A DNA stretch of 41,015 bases from Elusimicrobia bacterium LH_S2 (lineage in GTDB: Bacteria; CG03; SLGR01; JAGXOG01): contig JAGXOG010000006.1 in assembly GCA_023660015.1 (NCBI GenBank), positions 1 through 41,015 of the forward strand, given 5' to 3'. Below, piece after piece: positions 8,232 to 16,111 of the stretch. The position numbers and the translations under genes are program-made. The notes beneath the pieces are model-generated. The model was not told where the DNA came from. It saw only the letters and a list, made by a program, of their open reading frames with translations, and made no database searches. Positions within the stretch are counted from its first letter, which is position 1; the number at the start of each line of letters is the position of its first letter.

Positions 8232-9704
8232 ATGAATAAAAAAGCATTACAGGAATTTACGGTTTTCGGCACCCGGGTCGAGGTTTACCGCTCTTTAAAT
8301 TCAACGCAGAAGAGGGCCCGCCGGATTTTTGCCGATAAAAAAGAAGAAGCGCTTATTGTTTCTTCCGGCCAAACGGAAGGGGAGGGGCGCAGGGGCCGCC
8401 GCTGGCATTCACCCGAAGGCGGACTTTATTTTTCATTAATAATAAAGGATAATCCGGACAGTCTCTTGCCGGCAAGTATAAAGGCGCTGCTGGCCGCCCT
8501 GAAGGCCGCCGAAAAACAGGGAGTAGCAATGGAGTGGAAATGGCCCAATGACCTGATTTATGGCGGCAAAAAAAATGGTGGGATACTCTGCGAAAAGCCC
8601 GAGCCCGGCTGGATAATTGCGGGATTCGGTATAAATACCGGTATTAAGTTAAATGAATTGCCCGGCTCACTGCAGAATAGATCTGCAGTATGCGATATTA
8701 AAAGAGGCCGTTTTGTCAAAGATCTCATAGGACTATTTAAAAAATATATGCCGCTGGAAAAATTATCCGGGGAGATTAAAGAATATCTTGAAGAACGTCT
8801 GGTGCTTAAAGGGAAAAATATAATAGTAGGGTTATACGAAGGAGCGGTTCTGGGAGTAGAAAACGACGGAAGCATTAAGCTGGATGTGAATGGAGATATA
8901 AAAAAAATTTCTCACGGTTCTCCTGCGGTCTTAAATTCTCCGCCCAATATAGATAAAAATATAGTGGTAATTGATATCGGAAATAGTTCTGCCCGTATTG
9001 GTTATGCGGCGGGAGGAAATATTTTGAATGCGGCCGATATTGTCGTGGAGCCGGAAAAAACTTTTCCCGCCCGGCTCGTAAAACAAGCCCGAGAGCTTAT
9101 TGCCGGACGAAGCAAGCCGGATGCGGTGGGGTTAAGCTCGGTGACAGACCGGGTAAGAAAAAGTTCGATTAATAAGTTAGAGGTGGAATTTGACCTGAAA
9201 GTATCTGAAGTAAACAGGGATAACTGCGCGGGGCTGAATTTGGATATAAGTAAGGATACCGCAGTGGGCGCCGACAGACTGGCTAATGCCGTCGCTGTCC
9301 GTGATTATTACGGGGGTCCGGCGATAGTGGTGGATTTGGGAACAGCCAATACATTTGACGTCATTGACCCCATCGGTGTTTACTTGGGGGGAGTTATATC
9401 TCCGGGCATAGAATCAATGAAAGACGCCCTGGCGGCCCGGGCAGACAAACTCGGCAATTTTAAAAATAAAATTCCTGCTGCGGCAATAGGCAAAGATACG
9501 CTCTCTTGCCTTAATTCCGGTTTTTACTATACGCTCACCGGTCAGATAAATGAAATTCTCAGTCAATTGAAGAAAGAAATTGACGATAATTTTAAAATAA
9601 TATTTACCGGTGGCGGAATTAAGATGCTAGACAGAGAATACCTTCAGGATTTTATAGTTGACCCTGATATAACCCTAAAAGGCCTTGTCGCAATAACGGG
9701 ATAA
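8232..9704 (+). CDS. birA-coaX: Fused biotin-protein ligase / type III pantothenate kinase
   Basis: Two enzymes in one 490-residue chain. Residues of about 10-235 form a BirA-type ligase that attaches biotin to carrier proteins: the nucleotide loop GEGRRGRRW, KWPNDLIYGGKKNGGIL with the catalytic Lys, and an SH3-like C-terminal piece. The N-terminal DNA-binding wHTH of E. coli BirA is absent, so it should not be a repressor. From residue 241 a complete CoaX follows, the first step of CoA synthesis: DIGNSSARIG, the GADRLANA motif, DLGTANTFDVI and GGVISPG. BirA-CoaX fusions are known in a few bacteria such as Neisseria; I infer the same arrangement arose or was inherited here. It ends in a hairpin overlapping the groES promoter. 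Confidence 0.93.
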   Translation: MNKKALQEFTVFGTRVEVYRSLNSTQKRARRIFADKKEEALIVSSGQTEGEGRRGRRWHSPEGGLYFSLIIKDNPDSLLPASIKALLAALKAAEKQGVAMEWKWPNDLIYGGKKNGGILCEKPEPGWIIAGFGINTGIKLNELPGSLQNRSAVCDIKRGRFVKDLIGLFKKYMPLEKLSGEIKEYLEERLVLKGKNIIVGLYEGAVLGVENDGSIKLDVNGDIKKISHGSPAVLNSPPNIDKNIVVIDIGNSSARIGYAAGGNILNAADIVVEPEKTFPARLVKQARELIAGRSKPDAVGLSSVTDRVRKSSINKLEVEFDLKVSEVNRDNCAGLNLDISKDTAVGADRLANAVAVRDYYGGPAIVVDLGTANTFDVIDPIGVYLGGVISPGIESMKDALAARADKLGNFKNKIPAAAIGKDTLSCLNSGFYYTLTGQINEILSQLKKEIDDNFKIIFTGGGIKMLDREYLQDFIVDPDITLKGLVAITG

Positions 9705-9712
9705 CCGTTATT
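9692..9712. promoter_or_regulatory. 8-bp inverted repeat over birA-coaX stop and groES -35
   Basis: AATAACGG (9692-9699) and CCGTTATT (9705-9712) flank a 5-nt loop that includes part of the stop codon, and TTT-like bases follow. It touches the first base of the groES -35 hexamer. It may be a weak terminator for the upstream operon, an operator for groESL, or both. It does not match the CIRCE consensus. Confidence 0.4.
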
Positions 9713-9739
9713 TGACAAACCGGATATAATTTTTATAAT
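9712..9739 (+). promoter_or_regulatory. groESL promoter (sigma70 type)
   Basis: TTGACA (9712-9717), 16-bp spacer, TATAAT (9734-9739). A start near 9746 gives a leader of about 45 nt ending in AAGGAGG before groES. Confidence 0.75.
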
Positions 9740-9790
9740 AAGAAAATCAAAGGAAAGTTTGTTATTGTTGTAGTATAAGGAGGTATTTCA

Positions 9791-10078
9791 ATGAACCTTA
9801 AACCTTTAGGTGATAGAGTTTTAGTAAAGCCCGAAGAGGCAAAAGAAGAGAAAAAAGGCGGTATAATTATTCCCGACACCGCTAAGGAAAAGCCCCAGGA
9901 AGGAACCATCGAAGCAGTTGGCGAAGGTAAACTTACCAATGGTGGTAAAAGACTTCCTATGAATGTTAAAAATGGGGACAAGGTAATTTACGGAAAATAT
10001 TCGGGCAATGAGGTAAAAATAGGCGATCAGGATTATCTCATAATGCGCGAAGACGACATATACGGTATAGTTAATTAA
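9791..10078 (+). CDS. groES: Co-chaperonin GroES
   Basis: The 95-residue lid of the GroEL chaperonin. It starts [14 protein letters not shown], has the mobile loop region with [18 protein letters not shown] and the C-terminal [14 protein letters not shown], all standard. AAGGAGG precedes the ATG. The gene stands 28 nt ahead of groEL in the usual groESL operon with its own promoter. Confidence 0.98.
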   Translation: MNLKPLGDRVLVKPEEAKEEKKGGIIIPDTAKEKPQEGTIEAVGEGKLTNGGKRLPMNVKNGDKVIYGKYSGNEVKIGDQDYLIMREDDIYGIVN

Positions 10079-10106
10079 TTAAAGAATAAGTTAAGGAGGA
10101 TAAAAG

Positions 10107-11786
10107 ATGGCTAAATTATTAAAATTCGGGGATAACGCTTCGAACGCACTGCTTAAAGGAGCTCACAAAATGGCTGATGCTGTTCAGCTGACATTAGGCC
10201 CTAAAGGCCGTCAAGTGATTATGGAGAAAAGTTTCGGCGCGCCGACTATATCTTCGGACGGTGTTACCATCGCCAAAGAGATTGAAATTGAGGATAAATT
10301 TGAAAATATGGGCGCTCAGCTTTTAAAAGAAATAGCGTCCAAGACAAATGACGTTGCCGGAGACGGAACAACTACTGCTATAGTTCTCGGGCGTGAAATG
10401 ATTAAAGAAGGGTATAGAAATATAACCGCAGGAGCTAACCCCCGTCATATAAAAGTAGGTATAGACAAAGCGGTGGCAAAAGTTGTTGAAGAGATAAAGA
10501 ATCAGTCCCATCAGATAAAGAATCAAGATGAGATAGCGCAGGTAGCTTCGCTTTCCGCCGCAGACCGCCAGGTCGGTGATCTTATAGCACAGGCAATTGA
10601 TAAAGTCGGAAAGGACGGAGTTATTTCTGTTGAGGAAGGAAAGACCTCGGAAACGCACCTTGATGTAGTAGAAGGGATGCAGTTTGACCGGGGTTATCTT
10701 TCTCCTTATTTTGTCACTGATTCGGAAAGGATGGAGGCGGTTCTTGAAAATCCCTACATTCTCATAACCGACTCTAAGATATCAAACATGCAGGACCTGC
10801 TGCCCCTTCTGGAAAAAATAGCTAAATCAGGCAAACCGCTTGTAATCTTATCAGAAGACGTGGAAGGCGAAGCCTTGGCCACTTTGGTAGTAAATAAGCT
10901 TAAAGGAAGCCTTAAGACCATGGCTATAAAGGCGCCGGGTTTCGGGGACAGAAGAAAATCTATGCTTGAAGATATAGCAGTTCTTACCGGCGGCCAGGTT
11001 ATATCCGAAGACCGCGGGATGAAATTGAAAAGCGCAGATGTAAATATGATGGGAACTGCCAAACGGGTAGTTTCTGATAAAGAAGATACTAAAATAATCG
11101 GCGGAGCAAGTGAAAAAGCCGATCTCAAAGCAAAAGTAGCTCGGATAAGAAAACAGATTGAAGTCTCTGACTCGGATTACGACAGGGAAAAACTTGAAGA
11201 ACGCTTGGCTAAACTTGTCGGAGGAGTAGCAGTTATTAAAGTAGGTGCTGCGACCGAAACCGAGATGAAATCCAAAAAGTTCAAGGTCGAAGATGCGGTA
11301 AATGCAACTCGGGCGGCAGTTGCCGAAGGTATAGTCGACGGCGGCGGGGTAGTACTTCTTCATGCGGTTTCCGCTCTTGACGGATTAAAAGTTAACGACA
11401 AAGACGAGGAAGTCGGAATCAATATAGTCCGGAAAGTCCTGGAAGCGCCTCTAAGGCAGATTGTCTTTAACGCCGGCGCCGAAGGTTCCATAGTTGTAGA
11501 TAAGATACGTAATTTGGAAAAAGGGACCGGATACGACGCAGAAGCTAATGAGTACACAAATATGGTAGAGAGAGGCATCATAGATCCCGTAAAAGTTACC
11601 CGTTCAGCTATTGAAAACGCTGCTTCGGTAGCTTCTACCATACTTACCACCGAAAGTCTCATAGTCGAGAAACCTGAAGAAGATTCAGGCGGCGCCGCGC
11701 CTGGAGGTACGCCCGGAGGTGCGCCTGGAGGTATGCCCGGAGGTATGGGGGGAATGGGTGGCGGCGGTATGCCGGGCATGATGTAA
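10107..11786 (+). CDS. groEL: Chaperonin GroEL
   Basis: The 559-residue ATP-dependent folding chamber subunit. Visible hallmarks are the ATP site LGPKGRQV and GDGTTTA, the apical-domain stretch around [16 protein letters not shown], the [15 protein letters not shown] helix, and a Gly/Met-rich tail ending in GGMPGMM that projects into the cavity. The tail is longer than in E. coli, with repeated GGAPGG/GGTPGG units encoded by imperfect short DNA repeats. A strong Shine-Dalgarno (AAGGAGG) lies before the ATG and an intrinsic terminator follows the stop. Confidence 0.98.
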   Translation: MAKLLKFGDNASNALLKGAHKMADAVQLTLGPKGRQVIMEKSFGAPTISSDGVTIAKEIEIEDKFENMGAQLLKEIASKTNDVAGDGTTTAIVLGREMIKEGYRNITAGANPRHIKVGIDKAVAKVVEEIKNQSHQIKNQDEIAQVASLSAADRQVGDLIAQAIDKVGKDGVISVEEGKTSETHLDVVEGMQFDRGYLSPYFVTDSERMEAVLENPYILITDSKISNMQDLLPLLEKIAKSGKPLVILSEDVEGEALATLVVNKLKGSLKTMAIKAPGFGDRRKSMLEDIAVLTGGQVISEDRGMKLKSADVNMMGTAKRVVSDKEDTKIIGGASEKADLKAKVARIRKQIEVSDSDYDREKLEERLAKLVGGVAVIKVGAATETEMKSKKFKVEDAVNATRAAVAEGIVDGGGVVLLHAVSALDGLKVNDKDEEVGINIVRKVLEAPLRQIVFNAGAEGSIVVDKIRNLEKGTGYDAEANEYTNMVERGIIDPVKVTRSAIENAASVASTILTTESLIVEKPEEDSGGAAPGGTPGGAPGGMPGGMGGMGGGGMPGMM

Positions 11787-11824
11787 AACTGTTCGGGAAC
11801 GGTTCTTAAAGCCGTCTATAGTTA

Positions 11825-11869
11825 TAAAACCCCTTCACGGTAATTTAAAATTCGTGGAGGGGTTTTTTT
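11825..11869 (+). terminator. Intrinsic terminator of groESL
   Basis: AAAACCCCTTCACG (11826-11839) pairs with CGTGGAGGGGTTTT (from 11853) with one mismatch around an AT-rich loop, followed by a run of seven or more T. It is the clearest terminator in the window. Confidence 0.92.
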
Positions 11870-11889
11870 GATAAAAAGCTAATTTGAAT

Positions 11890-11918
11890 TTGACAAAAAG
11901 GATTACAAATAATTAAAT
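11890..11918 (+). promoter_or_regulatory. purH promoter candidate, leaderless layout
   Basis: TTGACA (11890-11895), 17-bp spacer, TTAAAT (11913-11918). The purH ATG at 11926 lies where transcription would begin, and no Shine-Dalgarno sequence is present. Confidence 0.5.
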
Positions 11919-11925
11919 GTAAATT

Positions 11926-13425
11926 ATGGGTAAAAAATCTATAGCATTAATAACGGTATCCGATAAAAGTAGACTAAAAGAATTCGCGGGCAGTCTTATA
12001 AACCTGGGATATGATATTCTTTCTACTGGGGGCACATACGAATATTTAAAGAACAACGGAATCAATGCTCGCCGGGTTTCGGATTATACAGGGGGACCGG
12101 AGATTTTAGGCGGAAGGGTTAAGACACTTCATCCTAAAATACATGGCGGCTTACTTGCCAGGAGCGACCAAGAAAAAGAATTAAAAGGCCTCGGAATTCC
12201 CCGGATTGGACTTGTCTGCTGTAACCTCTATCCGTTTGACAAAGTTTTGGGTAAAGACCCTAAAAACTATGATGCGATAATTGAAAATATAGATATAGGG
12301 GGGGTGACAATAATACGGGCTTCAGGTAAAAATTACCGGAATGTGATAACTGTTACTTCGCCGGACCAGTATAATGATACCGTTGAAAGTCTGTCGAATG
12401 GGGGTTTTGATGACGAAAAACGGAAAAGATACGCTGCGCGGGCGTTTGAAATCACTTCGGGATATGATAATAATATAGCGGATTATTTTGCGGGCCCGGA
12501 CCGGGCAGAAACTCTCAAGATTAACCTTAAAAAAACCATGGAACTAAGATACGGTGAAAATCCGCATCAGAAAGCAGCGCTTTACGGTGATATCCCTTTT
12601 GAAAAACTTGCCGGGGAAAAGGAACTCAGTTTTAATAATATATATGATCTCAATGCGGCGGTAAATATTGTCAAAAACTTTTCCGGTGTTCCAGCCGTGG
12701 CTATAATAAAACACGCTGTTCCCTGCGGAGCCGCTCTTGCCGAAGATATTGAGACCGCCTACAGTAAAGCGTTAAGGTCCGATTCAATGAGCGCATTCGG
12801 GGGTATAGCGGGACTAAACCGGCCACCTACGGTAAAAACGGCCCAAATGATTACTGAACATTTCTTTGAAGTAGTAGCCGCCCCTGATTTTTCAAAGGAA
12901 GTTTTAGGGATTCTTAAATCAAAAAAGAATCTACGAATTATTAAGTATCAATCTTTTACGCAAAAGAAAGATTACCGAAAAGTTGCAGGCGGGCTATTGG
13001 TGCAGGACTATGATTTTTTTGATATGGAAGGATGGAAAACAGTAACACAGAAAAAACTGTCCGGCAGCCGGATGGAAGACCTAAAATTCGGCTGGAAGAT
13101 AGTTCGGTTTTTGCGTTCTAACGCCGTCGCCATAGTTTCCGGGCTCCAGACTAAAGGGCTGGGGGCCGGCGAGACCGCCCGGGTCGGCGCGGTTGATGTG
13201 GCTGTAGCAAAATTAAAACAGTTTTTTCCGGAAGAAAAAGAAGGGCTGGTTATGGCCAGCGATGCTTTTTTCCCTTTTCCGGACGCAGTTGAAAAAGCCG
13301 CCGTCGCAGGGGTCAGCGCAATAGTTCAGCCGGGGGGCTCGAAAAATGACAGCAAGGTAACCGAAGCTGCCGACAGTTTAGGGATAGTTATGATATTTAC
13401 AGGACGCAGGCATTTTCTCCATTAG
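11926..13425 (+). CDS. purH: Bifunctional AICAR transformylase / IMP cyclohydrolase
   Basis: It catalyses the last two steps of purine synthesis. The N-terminal cyclohydrolase domain (about 1-190) shows VSDKS, LSTGGTYEYL, GGRVKTLHPKIHGGLL and IDIGG. The transformylase domain shows ELRYGENPHQKAALY, the catalytic KH (in IKHAVPCGAAL, where most bacteria have KHxNPCG), SAFGGI, SDAFFPFPD, QPGGS and the C-terminal RRHFLH. At 499 residues it is slightly shorter than the usual 510-530. It has no Shine-Dalgarno and a promoter ends just before the ATG, so leaderless translation is possible. The aminotransferase follows 17 nt downstream. Confidence 0.96.
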   Translation: MGKKSIALITVSDKSRLKEFAGSLINLGYDILSTGGTYEYLKNNGINARRVSDYTGGPEILGGRVKTLHPKIHGGLLARSDQEKELKGLGIPRIGLVCCNLYPFDKVLGKDPKNYDAIIENIDIGGVTIIRASGKNYRNVITVTSPDQYNDTVESLSNGGFDDEKRKRYAARAFEITSGYDNNIADYFAGPDRAETLKINLKKTMELRYGENPHQKAALYGDIPFEKLAGEKELSFNNIYDLNAAVNIVKNFSGVPAVAIIKHAVPCGAALAEDIETAYSKALRSDSMSAFGGIAGLNRPPTVKTAQMITEHFFEVVAAPDFSKEVLGILKSKKNLRIIKYQSFTQKKDYRKVAGGLLVQDYDFFDMEGWKTVTQKKLSGSRMEDLKFGWKIVRFLRSNAVAIVSGLQTKGLGAGETARVGAVDVAVAKLKQFFPEEKEGLVMASDAFFPFPDAVEKAAVAGVSAIVQPGGSKNDSKVTEAADSLGIVMIFTGRRHFLH

Positions 13426-13431
13426 GAGAAA
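13414..13431 (+). promoter_or_regulatory. Hairpin at the purH stop masking a GGAG
   Basis: TTTCTCC (13414-13420), loop ATTA, GGAGAAA (13425-13431): a perfect 7-bp stem that contains the purH stop codon and a Shine-Dalgarno-like GGAG. A second GGAGAG lies free just after it. Translation of purH would open the stem, so it may couple translation of the aminotransferase to purH. Confidence 0.4.
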
Positions 13432-13442
13432 GGAGAGACAGA

Positions 13443-14570
13443 ATGATAAAAAAACAGCTTTTTACACCGGGCCCGACAGAGGTTCCGCCGGAAACATTAG
13501 CCGCCACAGCAAGACCGGTTTTACACCACCGTAAAGAGGGATTTAAGAAACTTTATTTTTCCGCTGTAAGTAATTTAGGAAAAATTTTCAGAAGTTCCGG
13601 GGAGATATTTATATTGGCAACTTCCGGTACCGGAGCAATGGAGACAGCGGTATGTAATTTCACATCTTCGGGGGATAAGGCTCTCGTTGTTGTCTCGGGA
13701 AAATTCGGCAAGCGCTGGAAAGAATTACTTAATACTTTCGGAGTCGAGGCCGAGGTCTTAAATTATGAGTGGGGAAGACCTGCCGACCCGGGCGACATTA
13801 AAGAGAAACTTGAAGGCCGCAAAGATATAAAAGCGGTCTTTACGACTTTAGTAGAAACTTCAACCGGAACGCTCCATCCTATAGAAAAGATAGCTTCCGT
13901 AGTTAAAGAATCCCCGGCTGCTCTTATAGTTGATGCTGTAAGCGGGCTGGGCTGTGATGTTATAGAAACCGATAAGTGGGAAATAGATGTCGTGGTATCG
14001 GGGTCTCAGAAAGCATTGATGACTCCGCCGGGCCTCGGCTTTATTTGCGTAAATAAAAAAGCTAAAGAACTATATGAGAAAAATGAGAGAAAAAACTATT
14101 ACTGGGACCTGAAAAAGGCCTCCGGCCGACATAAAAATAATCAGGTCCCTTATACTCCGGCGGTTAACCTTATAGCTGGGTTGGAACAATCAGTAAAGAT
14201 GATAAATAAAGAGGGGATAGAAAATGTCTGGGAGAGGCACAAAATGTTTTCCGAGGCCACCCGGGCTGCCATGGATAAATTGGGCATAGAGGTTTTTTCT
14301 GAATCACCCGCCCGCGGACTTACTGCGATTAAAATCCCGGAAGGCAAATCTTTTATAATTAAAGAATTAAAAGAGAAATTCGGAATAGTGGTAGCCGGCG
14401 GACAGGCACACCTTAAAGGCAAAATAGCCCGGCTGGGCCATATGGGGTATGCGGATAAGTCGGATATATTAAAACTAATAACTGCTTTAGGAGTTATAGT
14501 TGAGGATTTTTCAGGCCTTTCGGCTGCGCTTAAAGCCGCTAACGAAATATTTAAAAAATACGCTAAATAA
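13443..14570 (+). CDS. Class V aminotransferase (serine/alanine-glyoxylate type)
   Basis: A 375-residue PLP enzyme of the SPT/AGT/phosphoserine-related group. It begins with the characteristic FTPGPTEVPPE and contains ATSGTGAMETAV, the Asp of the cofactor site in DAVSGLG, and the Schiff-base Lys190 in GSQKALMTPPG. Such enzymes transfer amino groups between serine or alanine and pyruvate or glyoxylate, and in many uncultured lineages stand next to serA for serine synthesis. serA is not seen here, so the substrate cannot be fixed. AGGAGAAAGGAG upstream provides the ribosome site, partly inside a hairpin. Confidence 0.9.
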   Translation: MIKKQLFTPGPTEVPPETLAATARPVLHHRKEGFKKLYFSAVSNLGKIFRSSGEIFILATSGTGAMETAVCNFTSSGDKALVVVSGKFGKRWKELLNTFGVEAEVLNYEWGRPADPGDIKEKLEGRKDIKAVFTTLVETSTGTLHPIEKIASVVKESPAALIVDAVSGLGCDVIETDKWEIDVVVSGSQKALMTPPGLGFICVNKKAKELYEKNERKNYYWDLKKASGRHKNNQVPYTPAVNLIAGLEQSVKMINKEGIENVWERHKMFSEATRAAMDKLGIEVFSESPARGLTAIKIPEGKSFIIKELKEKFGIVVAGGQAHLKGKIARLGHMGYADKSDILKLITALGVIVEDFSGLSAALKAANEIFKKYAK

Positions 14571-14608
14571 TTAATAGTTTAATAAAACAAATAAACTGCA
14601 GGGAGGAT

Positions 14609-16111
14609 ATTAAAGGGCTCTATACTGTCTTCTTTTCTGTCCTCGTCATCAGGTTTGTAATTGCTGCCTTGATGTGGCCCGGCGCCGACGAGGCCTACTA
14701 CTACCTTTATACTTTAAACCCGGCGCTCAGTTATTTTGACCATCCGCCTATGGTAGCTTTAGTCGGCGGCCTCATACCTGCAATTTTTAACCGGATAACT
14801 CCCTTAAGCCTCAGGTTGGGGCCGATAATGCTTTTCAGCGGGGCAATAATATATTTCTACAAGGCAGCGGGAATTTTTCTGGATAACGCAGCCCGAAATA
14901 CAGCGACAATTATATTTATGACCGTACCGATGTTTTTTATATCGGGAACGCTGCTTTTGCCTGATGCGGCATTAATACTTTTCTGGAATATGGGTATTTA
15001 CTATTTTATAAAAGCAATCCGCCAAAATCGTACTTCGGATTGGGTACTCTTTGGTACGGCAGCCGGATTTGCCCTTCTTTCCAAATATACCGGGGGTCTG
15101 CTTTATATAGCTGGGCTTATATATCTTTTTTCTGTGAAAGAGAAAAGAAAACTGCTCTTATCTTTCGGGCCTTTGCTTGCGGTCGCAATCAGCCTGGCGG
15201 TATTTTCGCCGGTTATTATCTGGAACATAAATAACGGTTTTGCATCTTTTGCCTTCCAGGCCGGGCGAACGGGTTTAAAAGGGATAAATCTCAGATATTT
15301 TTATCAGAGCTTTTTCGGGCAGTTGGGGTATCTTCTGCCGTTTTTCTTTATACCGGCGATTTACTATGCCTTTAAAAGTATAGGCGGGTTAAAAAAAGGC
15401 AATGACTTCCAAAAGTTTGTTTTCTCGTTTGGGGCTCTGCCGGTAATTCTTTTTATGTTTATGGCGCTTTTTACAAAAGTACTTTCCCACTGGCCGGTTA
15501 TCGGCTATATTATACTGGCTTTGCCGGTAGGAAAATTTTACAAGAAACTTTTAGACTCGCGCCCGAAACTTTTTAAATCTTATGCCCTTTTGCATTCCGG
15601 ATTAGTTCTTGCTGCCGTAGTCGTAGTTTTAATCCAGATCCATACCGGATTTATTTTTAATCGGGAAGTTAAAGCCGGCATGAAAGCCGAAAAAGAAGAT
15701 ATCCGGGATATAACCGTTGATATAATAGGATGGGATAAACTTAGAAGTTATGTTAAAGAGAACCGGCTTCCGGGCAGTTTTATATTTACAAATAAATGGT
15801 ATCTGGGAGGCCAGATTGGTTTTGCCCTCAGAGGCAGTTATCCGCTCATGGTGCTTTCTAATCCAAAAGACGCCCGGGGATTTATATTCTGGCAGGACCA
15901 AAAGAGGTTTATCGGCAAAGACGGTATATTTATAACTACCAGCAAGTTTTTTAAAGAGCCCGCAGAAAAATACAAGGATTATTTCGGCAAAATTGAGCTT
16001 TTAAAGAGCATTAATGTAGAAAGAAGGGGCATAACTGTGAAGATTATATATCTATACAAATGCTGGGATTTTAAAAAACCTTATCCTGTGAATTCTAAAT
16101 CTGAAAGCTAA
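14609..16111 (+). CDS. GT39/ArnT-type membrane glycosyltransferase (non-canonical start)
   Basis: A polytopic transferase of the protein-mannosyltransferase/ArnT fold, moving a sugar from polyprenyl phosphate to a lipid, glycan or protein in the periplasm. The signature comes right after the first membrane helix: PGADEAYYYLYT with the Asp-Glu pair and YFDHPPMVAL. About ten further hydrophobic segments and a soluble C-terminal domain follow. The first ATG/GTG/TTG in frame (TTG 14669) would remove the first helix, although the frame is open with a good hydrophobic helix back to about 14618. No ATG, GTG or TTG exists between the in-frame stop at 14564 and 14669. I place the start at ATT 14609, just after GGGAGG (14601-14606), but the 2-nt spacing is too short to be comfortable. 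It converges with the GT2-PAP2 gene, stops overlapping. Confidence 0.85.
   Translation: MKGLYTVFFSVLVIRFVIAALMWPGADEAYYYLYTLNPALSYFDHPPMVALVGGLIPAIFNRITPLSLRLGPIMLFSGAIIYFYKAAGIFLDNAARNTATIIFMTVPMFFISGTLLLPDAALILFWNMGIYYFIKAIRQNRTSDWVLFGTAAGFALLSKYTGGLLYIAGLIYLFSVKEKRKLLLSFGPLLAVAISLAVFSPVIIWNINNGFASFAFQAGRTGLKGINLRYFYQSFFGQLGYLLPFFFIPAIYYAFKSIGGLKKGNDFQKFVFSFGALPVILFMFMALFTKVLSHWPVIGYIILALPVGKFYKKLLDSRPKLFKSYALLHSGLVLAAVVVVLIQIHTGFIFNREVKAGMKAEKEDIRDITVDIIGWDKLRSYVKENRLPGSFIFTNKWYLGGQIGFALRGSYPLMVLSNPKDARGFIFWQDQKRFIGKDGIFITTSKFFKEPAEKYKDYFGKIELLKSINVERRGITVKIIYLYKCWDFKKPYPVNSKSES

Noticed and set aside
9705-9790. CIRCE heat-shock operator upstream of groES
   Set aside because: The TTAGCACTC/GAGTGCTAA repeats are not present.
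11360-11779. Proline-rich reverse reading frame
   Set aside because: It is the complement of the Gly-rich groEL tail and carries no motif or ribosome site.
14669-14671. TTG as start of the GT39 gene
   Set aside because: It would remove the first membrane helix that the open frame encodes and has no ribosome site nearby.
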